Assembly: GCA_963827705.1 (NCBI GenBank)
Contig: CAWHBN010000022.1
Span: forward strand, 1 to 64,000
DNA length: 64,000 bases
DNA from: JACDAN01 sp963827705
GTDB lineage: Bacteria > Actinomycetota > Thermoleophilia > Gaiellales > Gaiellaceae
Direction of reading: 5' to 3'
The notes beneath the pieces are model-generated. The model had not been told where the DNA came from. It did no database searches and saw only the letters and a program-made list of their open reading frames with translations. The number at the start of each line of letters is the position of its first letter. Positions within the stretch are counted from its first letter, which is position 1. Position numbers and translations under genes: made by a program. Shown here in pieces: positions 32,233 through 41,100 of this stretch.

Positions 32233-32930
32233 GGCCCGGCCACCTCATCGAGCTGGGCCGTGTGCCGTACCTCGAGGCCTGGGAGCTCCAGCGCTCGCTG
32301 GCCGCCGCCGTGGCGCAGGGCGAGATCCCGGACACCGTCGTCTTGCTCGAGCACCCGCCGGTCGTCACCCTCGGGCGCCGGGCGGACGAGAGTGAGCTCC
32401 ACATCCCGGAGGGCGCCGAGGTCGAGGTCGTCGAGACCGACCGGGGAGGCAAGTCCACCTATCACGGGCCCGGGCAGCTCGTCTGCTACCCGATCTTCGA
32501 CCTCACGCGGCACGGCGAGGACGTCAAGAGGTATTGCCGCGACCTCGAGGAGGCGCTGATCCGAACGATCGGCGCGGTCGGGGTGGAGGCGACCCGGATC
32601 GAGGGCTTGACCGGGATCTGGCTGGAGCGACCGCCGCGAAAGATTGCCTCCATCGGAGTCCACATCTCGAAGTGGGTGACCACCCACGGGTACGCGCTCA
32701 ATGTCGACCTCGACCCTGCGCCGTTCACGGAGTGGATCACGGCCTGCGGCCTCGAGGACACGGCGTTCACGACCCTCGCGCGGGAGCTCGGCCGGCCGAT
32801 CTCGGTGGACGAGGTTCGCCCGCACGCTGCCCGCGCCCTCGAGGAGGTCTTCGACCTCGAGCTCGAGGAAGTCGCCGGCCTAGAGCTCGGGCAACCAGCC
32901 GCCGTAGGACACGCGGCTCGACTTCGGTAA
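32229..32930 (+). CDS. lipB: Lipoyl(octanoyl) transferase LipB
   Basis: Transfers octanoate from acyl carrier protein to the lipoyl domains of E2 and GcvH. The 233-residue protein shows LLEHPPVVTLGRRAD, RGGKSTYHGPGQLVCYP, the catalytic Lys in RKIASIGVHISKW and the catalytic Cys in WITACGLEDTAFTTL. The ATG overlaps the GFA gene. About the last 17 codons overlap the convergent cupin gene. It is intact, unlike lipA downstream. Confidence 0.93.
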   Translation: MRPGHLIELGRVPYLEAWELQRSLAAAVAQGEIPDTVVLLEHPPVVTLGRRADESELHIPEGAEVEVVETDRGGKSTYHGPGQLVCYPIFDLTRHGEDVKRYCRDLEEALIRTIGAVGVEATRIEGLTGIWLERPPRKIASIGVHISKWVTTHGYALNVDLDPAPFTEWITACGLEDTAFTTLARELGRPISVDEVRPHAARALEEVFDLELEEVAGLELGQPAAVGHAARLR

Positions 32931-33413
32931 GTCGGCGTAGGCCTCGGAGGGCTTCGTCGTCTCCTCGTCGACCGAGACGCCGTGCTTCCTGGCGGTCTCG
33001 GACGGAAGGTAGACGAGCCCTTTCCGGGGGAGCCCGCGCGCACCAACCGCCAGCACGACGCTAGGACCATCTCCAGCGCCGACGATCATGTGCGGCGTCT
33101 CGGGTGGGCAGTGCACGAAGTCCCACGCCTCGAGCGGCCGCTCCTCGTCCTCGACGATCAGCACGCAGCTCCCGGACAGGACGAGGAAGTCCTCCTGGCC
33201 GTTCTCGCGGTGGTAGTAGCCGAGACTCTGGCCCGGCTCGAGGACGCTGATGTTGACCCCGAGCTGGCGAAAGGGGCGCTTGCCCTCGAAGTCGCAGTAG
33301 ACGCCGAACTGGCCGGAGTCCCGCCACCGGGCCTCGCGGGCATTGACGACGAACCAGCCGTCGACATCCGCGACCAACCCGAACTTTGTTTCCCGTAGGG
33401 GTGCCTCGGCCAC
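32880..33413 (-). CDS. Cupin-domain protein
   Basis: A 177-residue single-cupin protein. The barrel motifs are visible as LEPGQSLGYYHRENGQEDFLVLSG and ERPLEAWDFVHCPPETPHMIVG; the first normally supplies His/Glu metal ligands. No enzyme can be assigned. It is antisense to the end of lipB and divergent from lipA, so it interrupts an otherwise plus-strand lipoate cluster. GTG start. Confidence 0.8.
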   Translation of the reverse strand: MAEAPLRETKFGLVADVDGWFVVNAREARWRDSGQFGVYCDFEGKRPFRQLGVNISVLEPGQSLGYYHRENGQEDFLVLSGSCVLIVEDEERPLEAWDFVHCPPETPHMIVGAGDGPSVVLAVGARGLPRKGLVYLPSETARKHGVSVDEETTKPSEAYADLPKSSRVSYGGWLPEL

Positions 33414-33540
33414 CCGGCGAGCTTAGTACCGTCTCGACGACCGCGACGATCACTGTGACTCGGCCGGACGTCACACCGCCTACGACGGCCGGCAACACAC
33501 CGCGCGGAATGGGCACGGCCCGCTTCCGCGGCGTGGTCAA

Positions 33541-33546
33541 TAGACT
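33541..33546 (+). promoter_or_regulatory. -10 box TAGACT, leaderless-type promoter of lipA
   Basis: TAGACT is followed after 6 bases by the lipA GTG, with no ribosome site. The spacing is identical to that before the cyclodeaminase-like gene at 13795. Confidence 0.5.
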
Positions 33547-33552
33547 TTCGGC

Positions 33553-34472
33553 GTGAAGTCGCTGCCAGTCGCTGACCGACCTCGCCGCCCCCCGTGGATG
33601 AAGGTTCGCGCACCGAGCGCTGGACTCGCAGTACTTCGACGTCAAGAAGCTCCTGCACGGCGCCAGCCTCGTCACAGTCTGCGAGGAGGCGCGGTGCCCG
33701 AACATCTCCGAGTGCTGGGGCCGCGGGACCGCGACCTTCCAGATCCTCGGCGACACCTGCACACGCGCCTGCCGGTACTGCTACGTCAACTCGGGCAGGC
33801 CCGAGCATCCGCCGGACCCGCTCGAGCCGCTTCGGCTCGCGAACGCTGCCGCGCAGATGAAGCTGGAGCACGTCGTCGTCACTTCGGTCGACCGCGACGA
33901 CCTCCCTGACCGCGGTGCCGGGCACTTCGCCGCGACGATCCGAGCCCTGAAGCACAAGCTGCCGGCCGCGGGTGTCGAGGTGCTCACGCCTGACTTCCTC
34001 GGCGTCGAGGAGGAGGCGCTCCGTACCGTCCTCGCCGAGCGGCCCGAAGTCTTCAACCACAACATCGAGACCGTCCGCCGACTCCACCGGAGGATGCGCG
34101 GCGCCAAGGCGTCCTACGACACGGCGCTCTGGCTGCTCCGGCGCGCGAAGGAGCTCGCCGACTACCGCGTGATGACGAAGTCGGGGATCATCGTCGGGCT
34201 GGGGGAGACGAACGACGAGGTGGTCGAGACCATGCGCGACCTGCGCGACGAACGGCGTGGACGTGGTGACGATCGGCCAGTACCTCCAGCCCTCCGACAA
34301 GCACGCGAAGATCGATCGCTGGGTGCACCCTGACGAGTTCCGCTGGTTCCGCGAGCAGGGCGAGGCACTGGGCTTCGGCTCCGTCTTCGCCGGCCCGCTC
34401 GTCCGCTCCAGCTACCGCGCGGACGAGCAGCGCCATGCGGCTGTGACGGGACGTGGGGCGGTGGCGTACTAA
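33553..34472 (+). CDS. lipA: Lipoyl synthase LipA (two frameshifts)
   Basis: Radical-SAM enzyme that inserts two sulfurs into octanoyl groups made by LipB. The auxiliary cluster motif CEEARCPNISEC, the radical-SAM motif CTRACRYC and the C-terminal RSSY motif are all present, but in three frames. The first break is near 33620 (after KVRAPS, before LDSQYFDVKKLL). The second is near 34240 (before NGVDVVTIGQYLQPSD). All conserved blocks survive, and lipoate synthesis should be needed by the intact E1 and LipB, so sequencing errors are more likely than decay. GTG start. Confidence 0.85.
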
Positions 34473-34474
34473 CG

Positions 34475-34831
34475 ATGATTCTGCTCGCCCTCCTCGTGTT
34501 CTTCGGGAGCACGACGCTCTTCAACGTCGGCGGCTCCGTGCCGGGGACCGGACTGGGAGAGGTCCAGAGGGCGCCGGCCGCGCGCAGCACCGCCCAGCTC
34601 ACGATCAAGCGCGTGATCCCGATGGCGATCGTCGCCGGCACCGGCTTCAAGAGCGGCGAGCTCGTCCGGTTCAGCGGCGTACCCGTGAAGCAGGTGCGCG
34701 CATCGGCCAAGGGCACCTTCACGCTCCGCCTCCGCATCGATCCCTGCAGCAGCTTCTCGATCACGGCGATCGGCTCCAAGGGAAGCCGCGCCGGCGTGAA
34801 CTACTCGCAGCTCTACTGCGCCGCGCCGTAA
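34475..34831 (+). CDS. Small secreted protein, paralogue of the one at 41479
   Basis: A 118-residue protein with an N-terminal hydrophobic export segment (MILLALLVFFGSTTLF). The mature part is beta-rich, with VAGTGFKSGELVRF and, near the end, FSITAIGSKGSRAGVNYSQLYC. The protein at 41479-41844 shares the GTGF-x2-GE pattern, the (A)xGxxGSRAG block and the C-terminal Leu-(x)-Cys region. Each copy sits beside a large RHH/propeller gene. Two cysteines could form a disulfide outside the cell. Function unknown. It starts 2 bases after lipA. Confidence 0.65.
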   Translation: MILLALLVFFGSTTLFNVGGSVPGTGLGEVQRAPAARSTAQLTIKRVIPMAIVAGTGFKSGELVRFSGVPVKQVRASAKGTFTLRLRIDPCSSFSITAIGSKGSRAGVNYSQLYCAAP

Positions 34832-34836
34832 CGAGA

Positions 34837-34858
34837 GGGGCCGCCCGAAGGCGGCCCC
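34837..34858. terminator. Bidirectional intrinsic terminator
   Basis: GGGGCCGCC pairs with GGCGGCCCC around CGAA, between the convergent small secreted protein gene and the first propeller gene. The same CGAA-loop design occurs at 22397 and 45019. Confidence 0.75.
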
Positions 34859-34885
34859 GCCCCTCGTGCTTCCTAGCCGCGACGA

Positions 34886-37800
34886 CTAGTCGTCATCGTC
34901 CTCGTGGTCGTCCTCGTCGTCCAACTCGTCGAGATCGAGGACCCAGGCACTGAGGCCGTGAGAAGCGGCGTAGAGATCCCGCTTCTTCGACATGACCGTC
35001 AGGCCCGCAACCTCCACGTTCGGCATGCCGCGCGCCGCGAGGCGCCATTTGGTCGCGCCGTCGGCGAGCCGCAGGACACCGAAGTCGGTAGCCGCGTACA
35101 GGTCGCCCGTCTTGTCGTCACGGACGAGATCCGTGATCGGCAGGTCCGCGAGGTTGTTACCGAGGTTCGTCCACGCCGCCGTGCCCGTGATCGGGTTGAA
35201 GACGACCTCGAACACGTGGCCCGGCGCCGCAGGCGTGTTGACGCTGTAGCCGGTGTACGAGACCCACGCCCGGTTCCCGTTCTTCGAGTCGACGTGGATG
35301 CTGCTGATGACCCGGTTCGGCGACGTCGCCTGGTCGATGCGGTGCCAGAGCACGTTCGTCGCGACCCGGATTGGGTTGCCGCCACTGCCAACGGTCACGC
35401 CCGGGGCGTCGACGTTCTTCGTCACGAAGACGCGGCCGGTCGTGGTCGCCGCCCACGCAGTGCCCGTATCGGCAGCAGTCCGCTCGATCGCGGCCACGTT
35501 GCCGCCTGCCCGGTCGCCCCAGAAGGGAGCAGGCAGCCGGTTCGGTCCGAGCTCGGCCCAGTCACCGCACTGGACCGCGAAGTCACCGGTCCATTCGTTG
35601 CAGTGCTGATTCGCCTCGGCCACGGTCATGGTCCCGAGGCCGGCCGTCTGCGTCCGGTACGCCGTCCGGCTCGTGCCGCCGAACAGCGACTTGCTCACGA
35701 CCGGGTCGCTGATCACCGGGGCGTAGAACTCGCCCCCGTGTGCGACGGGGTCGGAGATCCAGATCCAGTCGGCGATGTTGCCGTTGTTGAAGTTCACATC
35801 CGTCGTCACGTTGGTGAAGTTATGGAAGCGGAACTCCGGGATCGCGACGTCGAAGCCGGACTGTCCTCCGTCTCCGATCATCGTGTTCACCCAGGTCCGC
35901 CGGCTGCCGTTCGTCTGCCAGGTGCCGTTGTCCTGAGTCCCGCCCTGGCGGATCCGGCTGTCGTGCGGACTGATCGAGAGGCTCTGGAACTGGAGCGTGT
36001 TGAGCCCGTCGTTGATGCCCGCGAGCCGCTCGGGGATTCGGGACAGCATCTGCTCGCACCGCGCCGTCTGAACGGGATTGAGACCGCGGGCCGGGTCGCT
36101 GCACCAGGACGAGCGGTTCACGAAGTCGCCGTTCGACCGCATGACGCCGCCGTCGTTCGTCTCCACGAACCTGAACGGGTCGTCCGGGTGCACTGCGATG
36201 TCGTGCTGGTCGGGATGGAGCCCATTCGGGTGCAATGAGTCCGTCCCGTCGAAGGTCATGTCCGTCGACGTGACGCCTGCATCCGTCGAGAGGACGACGC
36301 CGCGCTTGTTGGCGATGTTCTCGCCGTAGGAGTACGAGCCGCCGGCGTACACCATGTCCGGATGGCCCTTCGGCGTGTAGACGAATATGTCGTACCAACA
36401 CTGTGCACCGCAGAGGTTGAACGTGCCGAACCCCGGCTGTGACGGATCGGAGCTCGTCAGGTCGGTGAAGACCGGCGCTCCCGTCGCGACGTTGTCGCTG
36501 CGGAAGAGCCTCGAGTACTGACCGGCGGCTCCGGTGTGTCCCTCGTAGACGTACATGCGGGTCGCGCCGCCCAGCTTGTTCACCGAGATGGCTGGGCGAG
36601 TCTGGATGATCGCCGGGTTGAGCGACGGCTTGATCTGCGTCCAGGTCGCTCCGCCGTCGCTCGAGCGCCAGACGCCGCGTGCGTACGAGGCCGCGTAGAT
36701 GATGTTCGGGTTCGACGGGTCGAGCTCGATGCTCCTGACGCCACGCGGCGAGCAGGCAGTCGGGTTGACGTTGTTGAACTCGTTGAGATCGCCGGTGCAC
36801 GTGGTCTCATCGGCCGAGCCGTTGTGGATGAAGCTCCACGTGCTCCCGCCGTCCGTCGACTTGTACAGGCCCCACTTCGCGATGCCGGGAACCGGCCGTG
36901 TGACGCCGGTGCAGCACACCGACGACATGCCGCGAAGGGCGGTCGTCGAAGCGACGTAAAGCGTCTTCTTGTCCTTCGGGTGGACGATGATCTCCCCGAT
37001 GCCCTTGCCCTGGAACTCGGTCTTGCCGAGCAGCTTCCAGGACTGGCCGCGGTTCGTCGACTTGTAGAGCCCGGTGCCGGCGACGCATCCGCTACCGCAG
37101 ATGTTCGCCTCGCCGGTGCCGACGTAGACCGTCTTCCCGCTGGGGTCGTTGGGATCGATCGTGACCGACCCGGCTGCGTTGATGCCTAGCGGCCCGCCGA
37201 GATAGTCCCAATCGACGTCTTTCGCAAACACGTTCTTCGTGTGCCAGACACCGCCGCCCGCCGGCGTGATGTACGCCTCGCAGTGTCCAGGCGAGCACTT
37301 GTCGCTGATCGCGATGTCGGTCGTCCGTCCACCGGCCACATACGTGTTCGGCACGTACAGGAACGACGTCAGGAAGTCAGAGCGCGGGTAAACCGCCCTG
37401 CTCGGCCCGATCGTCTCCCAGCGACCGTCGCCCTCGCCGGCGCGATACGGAACGCCGGCCACGTCGGTGAATGCCTCTCGTGCGCCGTTCATCTCGGCGA
37501 CGGAGATCGTCGTGTCCGGATACGCGCGGTTCAGGAACTCGGAATCCGCCGCGCCGACCGGTCCCTCGGCGGACATGCCGCCGTTGCCGGGTAGCGCCTG
37601 CAGCCTGGCGAGATGTCCGGCCAACGCGGTCGGCATCCCTTCGCTCTCGACAGCGGGCGCTGCCGGTGCCGCCCCGTTCAGGGCGAACGCCAGAACCACG
37701 GCGATCGACCCCGAGGCGACGACGCCGGCCGCAATCGACCAGCGCCTCACGGTTCGTCTTCGCATACTGCCCTCCCCAATTTGCAGTCGCAGCCGTCCGA

Positions 37801-37948
37801 GGACGCGCTGCTCGCGGGCGAGGCTTCGCTCCAGCCGGTCAACGAGCTCGGCGTTCACGCTCCTTCCGGACCGTGCTGCCGCCGCGTGGAGCTGCTCCCG
37901 AAGATGCACGGGCATCCGGAGCAGAAACCGATAGACCTCCCCTGCCAC
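34886..37948 (-). CDS. Membrane-tethered RHH DNA-binding / Asp-box beta-propeller protein 1
   Basis: A 1020-residue protein of unusual design. Residues 1-48 form an Arc-type ribbon-helix-helix: strand YRFLLRMP, helix HLREQLHAAAARSG, then RSVNAELVDRLERSL. A basic stretch (MRRRTVRRW) precedes one membrane segment at about 70-91, so the DNA-binding part is inside and the rest outside. From about residue 170 there are Asp-box/BNR repeats (STNRGQSW near 298, STDGGSTW, SSDGGATW), YVGTGE and GTQDNGTW turns, and paired cysteines including SVCCTG. The last 17 residues are almost all Asp/Glu. GTG start without a ribosome site. Upstream is a dense array of AATATC-like boxes. Probably a sensor-regulator; the ligand is unknown. 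Confidence 0.85.
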   Translation of the reverse strand: MAGEVYRFLLRMPVHLREQLHAAAARSGRSVNAELVDRLERSLAREQRVLGRLRLQIGEGSMRRRTVRRWSIAAGVVASGSIAVVLAFALNGAAPAAPAVESEGMPTALAGHLARLQALPGNGGMSAEGPVGAADSEFLNRAYPDTTISVAEMNGAREAFTDVAGVPYRAGEGDGRWETIGPSRAVYPRSDFLTSFLYVPNTYVAGGRTTDIAISDKCSPGHCEAYITPAGGGVWHTKNVFAKDVDWDYLGGPLGINAAGSVTIDPNDPSGKTVYVGTGEANICGSGCVAGTGLYKSTNRGQSWKLLGKTEFQGKGIGEIIVHPKDKKTLYVASTTALRGMSSVCCTGVTRPVPGIAKWGLYKSTDGGSTWSFIHNGSADETTCTGDLNEFNNVNPTACSPRGVRSIELDPSNPNIIYAASYARGVWRSSDGGATWTQIKPSLNPAIIQTRPAISVNKLGGATRMYVYEGHTGAAGQYSRLFRSDNVATGAPVFTDLTSSDPSQPGFGTFNLCGAQCWYDIFVYTPKGHPDMVYAGGSYSYGENIANKRGVVLSTDAGVTSTDMTFDGTDSLHPNGLHPDQHDIAVHPDDPFRFVETNDGGVMRSNGDFVNRSSWCSDPARGLNPVQTARCEQMLSRIPERLAGINDGLNTLQFQSLSISPHDSRIRQGGTQDNGTWQTNGSRRTWVNTMIGDGGQSGFDVAIPEFRFHNFTNVTTDVNFNNGNIADWIWISDPVAHGGEFYAPVISDPVVSKSLFGGTSRTAYRTQTAGLGTMTVAEANQHCNEWTGDFAVQCGDWAELGPNRLPAPFWGDRAGGNVAAIERTAADTGTAWAATTTGRVFVTKNVDAPGVTVGSGGNPIRVATNVLWHRIDQATSPNRVISSIHVDSKNGNRAWVSYTGYSVNTPAAPGHVFEVVFNPITGTAAWTNLGNNLADLPITDLVRDDKTGDLYAATDFGVLRLADGATKWRLAARGMPNVEVAGLTVMSKKRDLYAASHGLSAWVLDLDELDDEDDHEDDDD

Positions 37949-37981
37949 TTGAGCGGGGGAATCCTTTACGATTTACGGTCT

Positions 37982-38048
37982 GATATCAAGCGAAATCGTG
38001 CTGAATATCACTGCGAATATCCACCACGATAATATCCGCCGCGATATT
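37982..38048 (-). promoter_or_regulatory. Array of AT-rich GATATC/AATATC boxes upstream of propeller gene 1
   Basis: Boxes lie at 37982 (GATATC), 37992 (GAAATC, weaker), 38004, 38016 and 38031 (AATATC) and 38043 (GATATT), 10-15 bases apart. On the minus strand the box nearest the gene forms TTGATATC, which also resembles a -35 element, with about 17 bases to AAGGAT. In such a GC-rich region this density is striking. Ribbon-helix-helix proteins commonly bind tandem short half-sites, so the product itself is a candidate binder. Confidence 0.6.
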
Positions 38049-38070
38049 CCAACACCAATACTCGAACGCT

Positions 38071-38096
38071 GAGGAGCCGCCCGCAGGCGGCCTCTC
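38071..38096. terminator. Terminator-like hairpin after propeller gene 2
   Basis: GCCGCC pairs with GGCGGC around CGCA. The stem extends outward with one mismatch and one wobble (GAGG side against CTCTC). It lies 23 bases beyond the stop of propeller gene 2. T-tract is poor. Confidence 0.45.
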
Positions 38097-38118
38097 TTGG
38101 TCTCGGTAGCTCCCCGGA

Positions 38119-41100
38119 CTACGACAGCTTGAGCGTCCAGGCGCCGAAGCCGTGCGTCGTCACGTACATGACGCCGTTCTGCTGGTCGATCTTCAGGTGC
38201 GGAACGTTGGTCGTGGGCAGGCCCGGCATGGCCTCCGTCCAACCGGTGTTCGCGTTCTGCCGCTGGACGACGCCGAAGTCGCTCCCGGCGTAGAGAACGC
38301 CCTTGCGCTCGTCGCGCTCGATCGAGGAGATCGGCAGGTCGCCCAGGGCATGCGGGCCGGATCCGTCGAGGCGGGTGAACGTCGCCGTTCCTGTCCCGCG
38401 GTTGAACCGGACCTCGAAGATGTGGCCTGGTGTGTCCGGCGTCACGTGGTTGTAGCCGCTGTACGTGATGTACGCGTGGGTCGGATCCGACGGGTCGACG
38501 TAGACGTCCGACGGATACCTCGGTGGGTCGACCGACGAGGTCGGATCGATTCGCTGCCAGGCGATCGTCGACGGATCGGACGAACTGGCGTTCGTGGTGA
38601 CGAAGATCCGGCCCCCGCTGGTCGCCGCCCAGACGACGCTCGCGTCGGACGGAGCCGGCTCGTTGAACGAGACATGGCCGCCGGAGCGATCGTCGCCCCA
38701 CGGGAACGGCGCGGTGCAGGGAACCGTCCAGGCAGCAGCCGGATTCGCCGCGGGCGGGCATGCCGCCGCCGGCCCGTACGTGAGCCGGCCGAGGTGTCCC
38801 GGAGCGCCCATCGCCTTCCAGTCGTCGCACACGTCGATGGGCCGTTCATAGGTGCCGTTCTCGTCGATGTCCCCGTCACCGAACCAGACGTTGCAGTGCT
38901 CCTTCACGTCTGCATACGGGAAGGCAGGGTTGACGCCGCCGTTCAGCGAGCGGAAGACGTGCTCGCGGCCGGTGTGCATCCGCTTGCTGACCTTCGGATG
39001 GAACACAGTCGGAGCGATGAACGCCGACAGCTCACGGTCGTAGCGGAACGGATTCGCCAACGCGGTCCGAAGCGTGTCGGCGATCCAGAAGCCGGCCTCC
39101 TGGTTGCGCGGCTCGTCCAAGGCGGCAATCGCCCCGTTCTGCCAGGAGAACATCGAGTAGTTCGCGTCCGTCGCGTCGAAGCCGTTGAAGGCACCGTCGG
39201 CCACGAACGTCTCGATCCACGTCTTCGTGCCGGGGACGCTCATCCACGAACCGTTGTCCTGCGCGCCCGCTGCAAGCTCCCCGGGGCGGTTCGGGTTGAA
39301 GGTCATCTGGTAGAAGTGGAGCGTGTTGAGTCCCTTGTTGATGGACTCGAGACGCTCCGGGATCCGCCTCGTCACCTGTTGACACGTCGCCAAGCGGCCA
39401 GGCGTCAGTCCGTGGATGGAGCACTGGGCCGAGTCGTCCACGAAGACGCCGTTCGACCGGATCACGCCGCCGTCACTCGTCTCCACGAAGCGCTTCCAGT
39501 CGTTCGGATCCGTCGTGATCGAGTGCTGGTCAGGATGGATGCCGTGCGGCTGCAGGGGGGCGGCGTCGTCGTAGGTCATGTCGGTGAACGACGCACCTGC
39601 GTCGGTCGACAGCAGGACCGCGCGGCCGTTCGAGGTGCCCTGCGCAGCCTGGTTGTAGTCGTTCGCGCCGAGCAGGTAGACGGTGTCGGGGCTGTGGGCC
39701 GACCCGTCGGCCTTCCGCGGCACGTAGACATAGTTGTCGTAGTTGCACTGCGGGTCGCAGTACCCGGCGCTCGTGCTGTTCGTCAGCTCCGTGAACGTCG
39801 CGGCGCCGGTCCGGACGCTGTTGCTCCGGAAGAACCTGGCGGTTTGGCCGCTGCCGCTTCCGACGCCGACGTACATGCGCGTCGCGCCGTCAGGGAGAGC
39901 CACGACGTCGAACTCGGCGCGCTCGACGTCAGCGCCCGTGGCAGGGCTGGTCGACCCACCGCGCGGCGCGAAGATCTGCACCCACGTGCCCGGGTCGCCG
40001 TTCGAGTTGGAGCGCCAGATGCCCTTGGCGCCGAAGGTGGCATAGACCGTGCTCGGATCGACGGGGTCGAAGTGCACACGCCGGGCGCCGCGCGGCGAGC
40101 ACGGCGTCAGGCCGTTGAAAACCTGCGTCGGCGTCGAGTCGGTGCAGTTGGTCGCGTTGCCCTGGTTCACGAGGGTGAACGTCTGACCTCCGTCCGTCGA
40201 GCGCCAGAGGCCGAAGTGCGGAGCGCCGGGAATGTTCGCGCCGCGGTCGACACCAGTGCAGCAGCTCTGGCTGATGCCGCGGGAGCCCTGGGCTCCGGAA
40301 CCCACGAAGATCGTGGACGAGTCGCCGGGCTTGACCTGAATCGACCCGATGCCGCGGCCGCTGAAGTACTGGGCGCCGATCGGGCCGCTCCAGTGGTTTC
40401 CGCCGTCCTTCGACTTGTACAGGCCGACACCCGCGAGACACCCGCTGCGACAGGTGTTCGGCTCGCCGGTCCCGGCGTAGAGCGTGTCACTGCTTGCGTC
40501 GTTCGGATCGAGCTCGAGCGCCGCAGTGTTGTTGTGCTGGAACTCCGAAGAGACGTACTCCCATTTCGGCTCCGCGGCGAAGACGTTGTCGGTACGCCAG
40601 ATGCCGCCGCCGGCGTTCGCGATCCAGTAGCGGCAGCTTGCGGGCCCGCAGTTCGGGTCGATGACGCTGTGTGCCGTCCGACCCGCTGCGACGTATTCGT
40701 TCGGGACGTAGACGTACCGGTTCCGGAACTGGTTCAGCGGGTAGATCGCAGTGTCCGGTCCGAGGTTCGTCCACTTGCCGTGGTCGCCCAACTTCCCGGC
40801 GGAGTTGCCGCGGGTCTTGAGCGTCTTCCAATCCGACTGGCTGCCAGTGATGGCGGCCAACGGGATGTCGATTCCCGGCACGGCGTGCATCTGCCAGTCC
40901 AGGGCGCCGTCGCCGGTCTCCTCGCCGCCTTCGTACTGCGGCTCGGCAGGCGCGTACCGTGTCGAGGGCGCAAGCTTCTGCCTCAGGGCGGCCGACGGCA
41001 CTTCACGCGCGGCCTCGCCAAGCATGCCCGCTGGTGCGGCCGTCTGCGACGACGGGTCGAACATCAGCGCCCCGACGGCGAGAGCCGTCGTCGCGAGCAC

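Noticed and set aside
34886..35030. RHH domains as antitoxins of a toxin-antitoxin system
   Set aside because: The RHH is fused to a membrane segment and a 900-residue exported domain, and no toxin-like small gene is adjacent.
37982..38048. The box array as a CRISPR array
   Set aside because: Repeats are 6 bases long, variable and 10-15 bases apart, with no cas genes; an operator array fits better.
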